DNA of 7,843 nucleotides from Rhodospirillaceae bacterium. Lineage in GTDB: Bacteria > Pseudomonadota > Alphaproteobacteria > UBA9219. Below, one piece after another: positions 1-4,895 of this stretch (positions are counted from its first letter, which is position 1; each line of letters begins with the position of its first letter). The notes beneath the pieces were generated by a model, which saw only the letters and a program-made list of their open reading frames with translations, made no database searches and was not told the DNA's origin. The translations under genes and the position numbers were made by a program. The stretch covers positions 1 to 7,843 of the forward strand of contig DNGD01000118.1 of the NCBI GenBank assembly GCA_003486725.1, given 5' to 3'.

Positions 1-370
1 CCAGATGGCGGAAGAGTTCGCCGGAAGGATCATCGTTTGTTTGTTGTGTGATTGAGACAAGTTTAACGCCGGAACGGTTTAACTTTCGTTCGTAAAAAAC
101 GGCTTGCGCAAGATCGCGGAAGAAACGCGAAAGACTGTGAACAATGATGGCTTCAAAGGGGACTGGCTTTTCAGTGCCAGCCGCAACCATCTCTTGGAAG
201 ACAGGCCGCTTGTCATCCGTAGCTGATGCGCCGGATTCAACAAACTCATGCACGGGCGTATGGCCGTTGCGTTTGCACCACTCGCGCATTTGGCGCAACT
301 GGTCGGGAATGGATAAATCATTCTCCGCTTGGCGTGTCGTTGACACTCGCGCATAAAGGGCTACTAACAT
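1..370 (-). CDS. Serine site-specific recombinase, N-terminal part (cut by the window edge)
   Basis: The minus strand is open from an ATG at 370 to the left edge, giving 123 residues with no stop. The start MLVALYARVST contains the serine-recombinase signature: the nucleophile should be Ser10 and Arg8 is a conserved active-site arginine. Further on come FEAIIVHSLSRFFRD (the usual V..L.R..R. catalytic helix region) and LVSITQQTNDDPSGEL, matching the end of the resolvase/invertase catalytic domain. The DNA-binding or large C-terminal part lies outside the window, so a small invertase and a large serine integrase cannot be told apart. Enzymes of this family cut and rejoin DNA through a phosphoserine link, usually for integration, excision or inversion. 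The start overlaps the upstream 60-codon ORF by 53 nt; a purine-rich AGAAAGTGAAGAAGAAA precedes it. Its place after a replication gene suggests an element integrase. Family call is secure; role is inference. Confidence 0.9.
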   Translation of the reverse strand, partial: MLVALYARVSTTRQAENDLSIPDQLRQMREWCKRNGHTPVHEFVESGASATDDKRPVFQEMVAAGTEKPVPFEAIIVHSLSRFFRDLAQAVFYERKLNRSGVKLVSITQQTNDDPSGELFRHL

Positions 371-500
371 TTTCTTCTTCACTTTCTGCAATCTGCATTT
401 CCTTAAGAATCTCAGAAATATGAGATAAAATCAATTGAACTTCGGCGGGGCGTGCTCCCTCCCTAAAAACCAAGCTTAAAAGGAGATTTTTCTCAGACAT
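318..500 (-). CDS. Small unrecognised protein (60 aa) between rep and recombinase
   Basis: This 60-codon frame starts at ATG 498-500, preceded by AGGAAAGG at a good distance, which is why it is preferred over an in-frame ATG 39 nt upstream inside rep. Its ATG overlaps the rep stop by 8 nt, and its last 53 nt overlap the recombinase start in another frame, so translational coupling along the three genes is likely. The protein begins MSEKNLLLSLVFREGARPAE, then has a probable amphipathic helix (VQLILSHISEILKEMQIAES) and an acidic run; the final ~17 residues are encoded in the overlap and may be less constrained. I do not recognise a family. By position it could be a small accessory factor of replication or recombination (ssDNA-binding protein, directionality factor), but nothing in its sequence proves that. 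Confidence 0.6.
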   Translation of the reverse strand: MSEKNLLLSLVFREGARPAEVQLILSHISEILKEMQIAESEEENVSSPLCASVNDTPSGE

Positions 501-1560
501 TTTTGAGCCTTTCCTGATCCATGCGAGCCTGAACGTCACTTTGCCATGTCAAGGAGTCATGAAGTTGGTTAAGAGCGGCGCGGACATTCTTTGATATGTC
601 AAAATATGATTGGGGCGGTGTTTGTTCATATAGACTGCTCAGTGCCGCAATGTGTTTAAGGTACCCCATCATGCTGATTATATTGCGCTGTATCTTTTCT
701 GGAATTTTGTTCATATCCAATTGTCTAGGAGAAGGCTTTTGCTGACCGTACACCTTCACCCTTTCCTGCAAATCTAGCCACAATGGATGAATAGGCCAGC
801 GGGAAGAGTTGCTATCATCCGAGGGCAAGCGAATGGAAGTGTGTTCGTTGCAAAAGAAATTCAACAAGAAGCCTATAGATCGATCCATATCTTTTAGCGT
901 GGTGATGCCCACCTGACGAAGCATTTCATTTCGAAATTGCCATTCAATACGCCATACATTTTCAGACTGGCCCCAAATGTCATAGAACCATTCTTTTTGG
1001 CTGGATTCTCTAATTTCTTTTGCTTTATCGTACATGCGCAGCATCGTGCCAGTACCAAAGGCTAATGTTTCTGGCTTTCGATGGCCTCTATATTTTCTAT
1101 CTTTCCTAAAGCAGGTGATAAAGTTTTTCTCATCAAAATCGGGTTCTGAGGACGCGTAATCAAAACACACATCGATACGGGAGAGGCTTTCTTCACGCAG
1201 CTGCACAAGGCCTAAAGCTGCGGACCACGATAAGAAATCCTTGTGAAGAACGTCCAATCCTTTATGCCAGAGAGCATCACTACTAAACTTGACGCTAAAG
1301 GAAGGGTTGTTGAACTCACCAAACTGAATAATGCTGTCTGGATTGGAAATGATAAAAGGATACCCTGAACCAGAGCCATGCGCCTTCAGCAAAAACTCTT
1401 TGCCGCCCAATTCAATCAGTGCGCCTTTGTGTCGTTTCTTCTTCTCCATTCCGTCGCGTTTTACGACAAGCTTATCGAGATCGAAAGCTGGTTTATTCAT
1501 GTCGAGATAATAGCAAATCTCGGCTGTATCGAATCCGTGTGTGAGAAATTTGAAATCCAT
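493..1560 (-). CDS. Replication initiator, Rep_trans family (RstA/NicK-like)
   Basis: The 355-residue product carries the motif set of the Rep_trans family (plasmid pT181-type initiators, ICEBs1 NicK relaxase, CTX-phage RstA), which nick one DNA strand with a tyrosine to start rolling-circle replication. Seen here: SRIDVCFDY at residues 127-135 (metal-binding acidic motif), LAFGTGTMLRMYDKAKEI at about 166-183, with Tyr177 the probable nucleophile in RMYDK, and VWRIEWQFR at 202-210. The C-terminal third (about 255-355) is helical and less recognisable. Length matches the family (about 300-400). The start at 1560 is set by a perfect AGGAGG 8 nt upstream. It is the first gene of a leftward unit with the 60-aa ORF and the recombinase. 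No helicase or mobilisation gene is visible nearby, so the host would supply the helicase. Family is fairly secure; whether phage, plasmid or integrative element is not decided. Confidence 0.87.
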   Translation of the reverse strand: MDFKFLTHGFDTAEICYYLDMNKPAFDLDKLVVKRDGMEKKKRHKGALIELGGKEFLLKAHGSGSGYPFIISNPDSIIQFGEFNNPSFSVKFSSDALWHKGLDVLHKDFLSWSAALGLVQLREESLSRIDVCFDYASSEPDFDEKNFITCFRKDRKYRGHRKPETLAFGTGTMLRMYDKAKEIRESSQKEWFYDIWGQSENVWRIEWQFRNEMLRQVGITTLKDMDRSIGFLLNFFCNEHTSIRLPSDDSNSSRWPIHPLWLDLQERVKVYGQQKPSPRQLDMNKIPEKIQRNIISMMGYLKHIAALSSLYEQTPPQSYFDISKNVRAALNQLHDSLTWQSDVQARMDQERLKNV

Positions 1561-1580
1561 AATTTTATCCTCCTGAAAAG

Positions 1581-1594
1581 TTCAATATAGTGAA
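1581..1594. promoter_or_regulatory. Near-palindromic operator candidate on the rep promoter
   Basis: TTCAATATAGTGAA is a 14-bp inverted repeat with 6 of 7 positions paired. It covers the probable -10 box of the rep operon. The ten bases GTTCAATATA recur at 4469-4478, in the control region of the XRE regulator and NERD gene. A weaker relative, TTCAATGTACTAAA, lies at 1659-1672. The natural inference is an operator for the HTH regulator encoded at 4519. Confidence 0.45.
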
Positions 1595-1613
1595 ACGAAA
1601 AATACAACAACAA
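1584..1613 (-). promoter_or_regulatory. Probable promoter of the rep operon
   Basis: Reading the minus strand, TTGTTG (1608-1613) and TATATT (1584-1589) are separated by 18 nt, a sigma70-like pair. An alternative TTGTTG register gives 15 nt. Transcription would start near 1577, leaving a leader under 20 nt with the AGGAGG ribosome site. The -10 box lies inside a near-palindrome, so a repressor bound there would block the promoter. Confidence 0.5.
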
Positions 1614-1697
1614 TAATCGCGCTAAAAACACGTCAGAAATGCAGTAGAATGCGCTTTGTTCAATGTACTAAACATCGGCTAAAATCGGTCATTTCTG

Positions 1698-1770
1698 TAA
1701 AATGCAAATTTATTTTTTTTAAAAAAATCCTGAAATTGTAATTTGTCAAAAATTTGATTTTTATAAAAAC
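1698..1770. other. Very AT-rich stretch upstream of rep
   Basis: This stretch is nearly all A and T, with a T8/A7 run and the small inverted repeat TCAAAAATTTGA. A further inverted pair, CAGAAATG (1634-1641) and CATTTCTG (1690-1697), lies just before it. Such sequence next to an initiator gene is typical of an easily melted origin region, but it could also be a promoter UP-type or silenced region. No coding frame is convincing here. Confidence 0.4.
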
Positions 1771-1781
1771 TCGCAAAATGA

Positions 1782-1806
1782 GATTTTGGCAGAATCGCCA
1801 AAAATC
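1782..1806. repeat. Hairpin next to the AT-rich stretch, candidate nick-site structure
   Basis: GATTTTGGC (1782-1790) and GCCAAAAATC (1797-1806) form a stem with one bulged A and the loop AGAATC. Rolling-circle double-strand origins commonly present the nick site in such a hairpin near the initiator gene. The structure is seen; its role as an origin is inference and I know no consensus nick sequence for this initiator. Confidence 0.35.
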
Positions 1807-1863
1807 AACTTTGAGACGGCAAAGGCTGGAATGTATCTCTGCCCCCCCATGTTATAGACACGG

Positions 1864-1951
1864 GGTAGCGGCCTTCGGCCACCACTCTGTCGTCCTCCCG
1901 CCCGCTCGCGCGGGCGGGGCCCGTCCGTCATCGCGGTAGCCTGCGGCCTAC
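1864..1951. repeat. Cluster of GC-rich hairpins
   Basis: Three hairpins follow one another: GGCC-TTC-GGCC (1870-1880, flanked by GGT and ACC), a strong 9-bp stem CCCGCCCGC/GCGGGCGGG with loop TCGC (1897-1918), and GTAGCC/GG(C)CTAC (1936-1951, one bulge). The sequence jumps from very AT-rich to very GC-rich at about 1840. CGTCCTC before the second stem also occurs in the structured repeat at 1986, so this may be a degenerate relative. Possible roles are a single-strand origin, a structured RNA or repeat debris; no function is shown. Confidence 0.4.
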
Positions 1952-1985
1952 ACCGATACCTAACAAACCGAACCCTCAGGAAAAC

Positions 1986-2053
1986 GCCTCACGTCCTCGG
2001 CGGGGATTAAACCCGCCGACCCGCGCAAGCGCGGGCAAGGGACAGCGTGAGGC
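1986..2053. repeat. Structured ~65-bp repeat, copy 1
   Basis: The outer arms GCCTCACG (1986-1993) and CGTGAGGC (2046-2053) pair perfectly. Inside are two hairpins: CGGCGGG/CCCGCCG (1998-2004/2012-2018) and CCCGCGC/GCGCGGG with a 2-nt loop (2020-2026/2029-2035). The fold is thus a three-way junction. Blocks identical to copy 2 (at 6877) are TCACGTCCTCGGCGGGG, CCCGCCGACC and GGCAAGGGACAGCGTGAGG, while loops and the second hairpin differ. The fragment GGGACAGCG also recurs at 2142-2150. This looks like a member of a dispersed palindromic repeat family or a structured RNA, not coding sequence. Confidence 0.75.
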
Positions 2054-2263
2054 TACGGCACCACCTGCTCCTGCGGATAGTCCTCCTTTGCATCCGTGAA
2101 AGAAGCCCTCAACGGCACCCACAACCCTACACCGTCACCAACGGGACAGCGGCGACATGGTTAAGAGCATTTTCTCAACCTCGCGCTTTTGTTAGAGAAA
2201 AGGATTAACGAGGCTTATTCATTAACAAATAGTAAACGTAAGTTGTTGAAAGTAATAGCATAT
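2054..2263. other. Gene-free stretch between repeat copy 1 and the next promoter
   Basis: No convincing coding frame is seen on either strand. To about 2155 the top strand is rich in C and poor in G outside short motifs, unlike the genes around it. From 2160 it becomes AT-rich, with arms TTTTCTC (2170-2176) and GAGAAAA (2195-2201), and CCTCG/CGAGG (2179-2183/2209-2213), that could fold weakly. Nothing else could be supported. Confidence 0.4.
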
Positions 2264-2292
2264 TTGTTTTGATGCCGGATTTTTGCTATCAT
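2264..2292 (+). promoter_or_regulatory. Probable promoter of the 2381-3642 gene pair
   Basis: TTGTTT (2264-2269) and TATCAT (2287-2292) are 17 nt apart, close to the sigma70 consensus. Transcription would begin near 2299, giving a leader of about 80 nt before the ATG at 2381. Confidence 0.5.
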
Positions 2293-2380
2293 CGGTAAGC
2301 AGATGAAATGAAATTTGGCGCACCGCGCAACAATTAACATACCACGAAATCATTTTACCAACCCACAGGGGGACGCTATT

Positions 2381-2806
2381 ATGAACGCAGCAAGAGCATT
2401 AAATTACAATCTCATAACGCCGCAAGTGGTTGTGTTACCCTTCGGCAAAGGGAAAAAAGGTAAAGTGTCCAACGCCGATCAACCAGTTCGGGATATTGTG
2501 CCGACCGCGACCATTTATGCTGGTACGCGTGGGATACAGCCGCCCAAAGGAACGGTTTACACGGCGACTTTTCTGGATGGAACTAAGAGAGAAATTTTTG
2601 TTGAGATTGATGCTGATGACGGCAAACAGTATTTTGATAATTGCCATTTCCTGAAAGAAGGCCGTACAGGAACCCTTATAAGCGAGATCAGAAAACTTAA
2701 GATAATTGATTATAAGGACAGGCCTTCTCACCATATCATTGAGCGTATGAAAAAAGACGCCGTTGCACGCGGAGAACTACCCGCGTCAATCCCGAGCGTC
2801 AGCTAA
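2381..2806 (+). CDS. Unrecognised protein (141 aa), first of a two-gene unit
   Basis: I do not recognise this protein. The ATG at 2381 is chosen because CAGGGGGA sits about 7 nt upstream; the frame stays open back to a TTG at 2315, which lacks such a site. The product is soluble, without a signal peptide or membrane segment. Residues 22-28 are a basic Gly/Lys patch (GKGKKGK), 43-76 look like a small beta-rich segment (ATIYAGTRG...GTVYTATFLDGTKREIFVEI), and the C-terminal third is helical and charged (IERMKKDAVARGEL). The basic patch could touch nucleic acid, which is a guess. It has its own promoter and lies 32 nt before the next gene, so the two probably form an operon. Confidence 0.75.
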   Translation: MNAARALNYNLITPQVVVLPFGKGKKGKVSNADQPVRDIVPTATIYAGTRGIQPPKGTVYTATFLDGTKREIFVEIDADDGKQYFDNCHFLKEGRTGTLISEIRKLKIIDYKDRPSHHIIERMKKDAVARGELPASIPSVS

Positions 2807-2808
2807 GC

Positions 2809-2834
2809 CCCCATCTATTTTAAAACAGACGGGG
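2809..2834 (+). promoter_or_regulatory. Hairpin covering the ribosome site of the 2839 gene
   Basis: In the mRNA, CCCC-A-TCT (2809-2816) can pair with AGA-C-GGGG (2827-2834), leaving one A.C mismatch and a 10-nt AU-rich loop. The GGGG is the Shine-Dalgarno core of the gene starting at 2839. The 5' arm begins 2 nt after the stop of the preceding gene, so a ribosome terminating there would open the stem. This would couple translation of the second gene to the first. The pairing is visible; coupling is inference. Confidence 0.45.
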
Positions 2835-2838
2835 AATC

Positions 2839-3642
2839 ATGAGCGCTCGGAAGCCCAAGAAGCCGACATCTTTTGACGTGATCAACGTCATTAAAGACCT
2901 GATTAAAACGCATGGCGTGAAAGCGCTCATGGTTGATGGTCGCGTCCAACTTTATTCTGGCCCACTTGATTTCATAACGAACGCGCTTGATGTCATAGAC
3001 AATCACGACAGAGCTTTTGATCGTGCTGATGGAACCCCCGCACTTGTTGATGATTGCATCGTCGGACAGAAACTTGGGAACTATGAACATGGGCAGGACA
3101 TATACGAATATTTCAAGAGAATATATGGAAACACGCCGGAGGCCTTCAAAAATGCCGACAAAGTTATGCGTTTCGCGTCACGCGAATTTGCAAAAGCATG
3201 CTCAGGAAACATTGAAACACATGTTTGCGGCGCTGGAATTGATAAGGTCTTCTTTGAAGTTGAGCTTCCTGAGCTTGTTCGTAATAGTCAGGTTGAAGCT
3301 ATCAACGACATTCCTATGCAACGGATCAAGGATATATACTTAACCCAAGGCGCATACATCGCCTATCGTGAGATTTGCAAGGGCGAATTAAGGCTGGCAC
3401 AAGCGCGCGCCGAAAAGACATACACAACCGTTGCAGAAAAGGAAGCGGCAAAGAAGGATCACAAAGACCGCCTAAAGTTTTTCAACATCGGTAATTTGCA
3501 TAATTACGCAATGCTACTTTTCCGGCGTGACGAGACGATCCAGAGACACGGTCCGCACCTCCCACAAACAGTGAGAGCAAAGCCGCTGAGGATAAATAAC
3601 GCCGCACTGGGCTATCAAGCAAGCTCTGTTCAATACGGTTAA
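2839..3642 (+). CDS. Unrecognised protein (267 aa), second of a two-gene unit
   Basis: I cannot assign a family. The ATG at 2839 follows GACGGGGAATC. The N-terminus is basic (SARKPKKPT), then residues 11-60 are a helix-strand-helix segment (DVINVIKDLIKTHGVKALMVDGRVQLY). The best marked region is 88-160, from IYEYFKRIYG through FAKACSGNIETHVCGAGIDKVFFEVELPEL to VEAINDIPM, which has the compact conserved look of an enzymatic or toxin-like domain, though I see no catalytic motif I can name. Residues 183-214 are a charged, probably coiled helix rich in Glu, Ala and Lys. No signal peptide or membrane segment is visible. It probably depends on the preceding gene for translation (hairpin at 2809). 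Its TAA shares the TTAA at 3639-3642 with the stop of the convergent NERD gene. Confidence 0.8.
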   Translation: MSARKPKKPTSFDVINVIKDLIKTHGVKALMVDGRVQLYSGPLDFITNALDVIDNHDRAFDRADGTPALVDDCIVGQKLGNYEHGQDIYEYFKRIYGNTPEAFKNADKVMRFASREFAKACSGNIETHVCGAGIDKVFFEVELPELVRNSQVEAINDIPMQRIKDIYLTQGAYIAYREICKGELRLAQARAEKTYTTVAEKEAAKKDHKDRLKFFNIGNLHNYAMLLFRRDETIQRHGPHLPQTVRAKPLRINNAALGYQASSVQYG

Positions 3643-4430
3643 GCGGGGCCTTGCGCTGAAACCCCAAATTTTCCAGCCCAGTCATATCTGGCTGGCTTGT
3701 GAAGAGCGGCAATGTCTTCCGCAAATCTTTTGAGCGTATTAGAACTAACCACTTTGATGGCATGCCGCCACGCCTGTAGGTCTGAATAACTATTAATATC
3801 ATGATTGATGCGCGAAATAAATTGGTCGATCTTCACGAGGCTCTCAATCCCCTCGACATTGGCACTAGGCCTATGAATCAGAGACTTCTGCGAAAGAAGT
3901 ATGACACTGTTCAGAGACGGTTTGAGAGAAAAGCCAAGGCGGGAAGGCGTTTTGATTAGCTTTGATTTTACGGCCCGTTCAAGCGCTTTAATATGCTTTT
4001 TGTTCTGCTCAAGGGGTGAGGCAATGCCGAAGCGGCGGCTCTGATAATCAACCTCAAACTCACCGTGATCGTTGATAACGACATCGCCGGAAAAGAACTT
4101 TGTTTCGCAAACCCAGACCTCAAGCCAACGGCTTATAAGCAAGTGATCGATTTGAGCTGTGTGTCCGTCACATTCAAAGCGTAGATCATGAATGATGGCC
4201 CAATTTTCCGAGTTTTTATAGCTAAACTCAATCTCATAGGCAGCTTCCCTCTCGCCCTTAGCGCCGCGCTCGACATCTCTAATTTCTTTATCGATTCGCC
4301 CCCGTGTTTGAGCGTCAATGTCAGAACGCGCAGCCAAGGCACGAAGAGCCTTTATCTGCTGGCTTTTATCGTCTGCGGACTTAATAAGCAAAATGACCTC
4401 CAAGGGCGCGGTTGCCATGTGACAACGCAT
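3639..4430 (-). CDS. NERD-domain (nuclease-related) protein
   Basis: The 263-residue product has a NERD domain, a member of the PD-(D/E)XK nuclease superfamily. Visible in order: a helical N-terminus (about 10-52), RGAKGERE at 55-62 with the conserved Glu60, a strand AIIHDLRFE, QIDHLLIS with Asp95, VWVCETKFFSG with Glu109 and Lys111 (the E-x-K), and PLEQNKKH with Gln142. All the acidic and basic residues expected of an active centre are present. The C-terminal ~100 residues are not assigned. No transmembrane helix or helicase domain is fused. The start at 4430 is the longest choice; an ATG at 4418 is equally possible, as neither has a clear ribosome site. It is divergent from the XRE regulator, with an operator-like site between them, and convergent with the 2839 gene. 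DNA cleavage is likely but unproven; its target is unknown. Confidence 0.85.
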   Translation of the reverse strand: MRCHMATAPLEVILLIKSADDKSQQIKALRALAARSDIDAQTRGRIDKEIRDVERGAKGEREAAYEIEFSYKNSENWAIIHDLRFECDGHTAQIDHLLISRWLEVWVCETKFFSGDVVINDHGEFEVDYQSRRFGIASPLEQNKKHIKALERAVKSKLIKTPSRLGFSLKPSLNSVILLSQKSLIHRPSANVEGIESLVKIDQFISRINHDINSYSDLQAWRHAIKVVSSNTLKRFAEDIAALHKPARYDWAGKFGVSAQGPA

Positions 4431-4466
4431 TGTAGCTAAGAAGGAACCATAGCCCCAATATTGATT

Positions 4467-4494
4467 TTGTTCAATATATCGAGGTGTGTATTTT
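4467..4494 (+). promoter_or_regulatory. Probable promoter of the XRE regulator
   Basis: TTGTTC (4467-4472) and TATTTT (4489-4494) are 16 nt apart. Transcription would start near 4501, only about 18 nt before the ATG, so the message would have almost no leader. The operator-like TTCAATATATCGAG lies in the spacer. Confidence 0.4.
4470..4483. promoter_or_regulatory. Operator candidate between the NERD and XRE genes
   Basis: TTCAATATATCGAG is an imperfect inverted repeat (5 of 7 positions). It shares the ten bases GTTCAATATA with the site on the rep promoter at 1580-1589. Read on the minus strand, the same bases give TATATT, which could be a -10 box of the NERD gene, as in rep. Binding of the adjacent XRE protein here would give autoregulation and control of NERD. 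This is inference from sequence likeness. Confidence 0.4.
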
Positions 4495-4518
4495 TAACGT
4501 TTGTTGTGTCATCCTCGC

Positions 4519-4740
4519 ATGGACTTGCGGGAAACATTTGCAGCGAATCTGCGCCGGATACGGAATGCGAAAGGGCTTTCGCAGGATGACCTCGCCTATG
4601 AGGCCGAAATCAGCCGCAGCTACCTCAGCCAGATTGAAAAAGGCTCCTTCCACGTGAGCCTGAAAATCATTGGCCGCTTGTCCGAGGCTCTGGGCGTGGA
4701 GCCAGCGGAGTTTCTCAAGTCACAAAAACAGAGGAAATGA
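4519..4740 (+). CDS. XRE-family HTH transcriptional regulator (73 aa)
   Basis: The protein is a single helix-turn-helix domain of the Cro/CI (HTH_3) type: LRRIRNAKGL (residues 11-20), SQDDLAYEAE as the first HTH helix (21-30), ISRSYLSQIEKG as turn and recognition helix (31-42), then VSLKIIGRLSEALGVEPAEFL. At 73 residues it has the size of phage-type repressors without a sensor domain and of the controller proteins of restriction-modification systems. The ATG at 4519 is chosen because homologues typically begin a few residues before the first helix; a TTG at 4501 is in frame. No Shine-Dalgarno site is visible, and the predicted transcription start is close, so translation may be leaderless or nearly so. 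It is divergent from NERD. An operator-like site in its promoter resembles one on the rep promoter, suggesting it represses both. Confidence 0.88.
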   Translation: MDLRETFAANLRRIRNAKGLSQDDLAYEAEISRSYLSQIEKGSFHVSLKIIGRLSEALGVEPAEFLKSQKQRK

Positions 4741-4852
4741 GACCCATTTCTATTGATTCTTGTATACTTGTTGCATTTTGAATTTCAACGCCTCGCAAAA
4801 CCGAACTTATTTTGTTAGTTTTGTTAATATTCAAGAAAGATTCGTCAAAATG

Positions 4853-4867
4853 TTCGGTATAACCGAA
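4853..4867. promoter_or_regulatory. Palindrome upstream of the GIY-YIG gene
   Basis: TTCGGT (4853-4858) and ACCGAA (4862-4867) are perfect arms around ATA, 28 nt before the start codon at 4896. A lone half-site AACCGAAC is at 4799-4806, and another inverted repeat TTGAA-T-TTCAA at 4778-4788. TATAAC within the palindrome could be a -10 box, but no matching -35 was found. It looks like a dimeric regulator site, different from the TTCA/TGAA site. Confidence 0.4.
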
Positions 4868-4895
4868 TGAGTGGGCGATCTAAAAAGGCAAAGCA

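Noticed and set aside
79..354. Minus-strand frame of 91 codons overlapping the recombinase
   Set aside because: The frame that runs off the left edge carries the serine-recombinase signature; this one is an out-of-frame shadow.
1754..1939. Plus-strand frame of 61 codons across the GC hairpins
   Set aside because: Its translation is Arg/Pro/Ala-rich filler produced by the hairpins, with no ribosome site; the DNA structure explains it better.
2315..2380. Extension of the 141-aa protein to an upstream TTG
   Set aside because: The ATG at 2381 has a strong ribosome site at the right distance, while the TTG has none and lies only about 16 nt after the predicted transcription start.
4519..4740. 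Controller protein of a restriction-modification system
   Set aside because: Size and fold fit, but there is no methyltransferase or recognisable restriction enzyme in the window.
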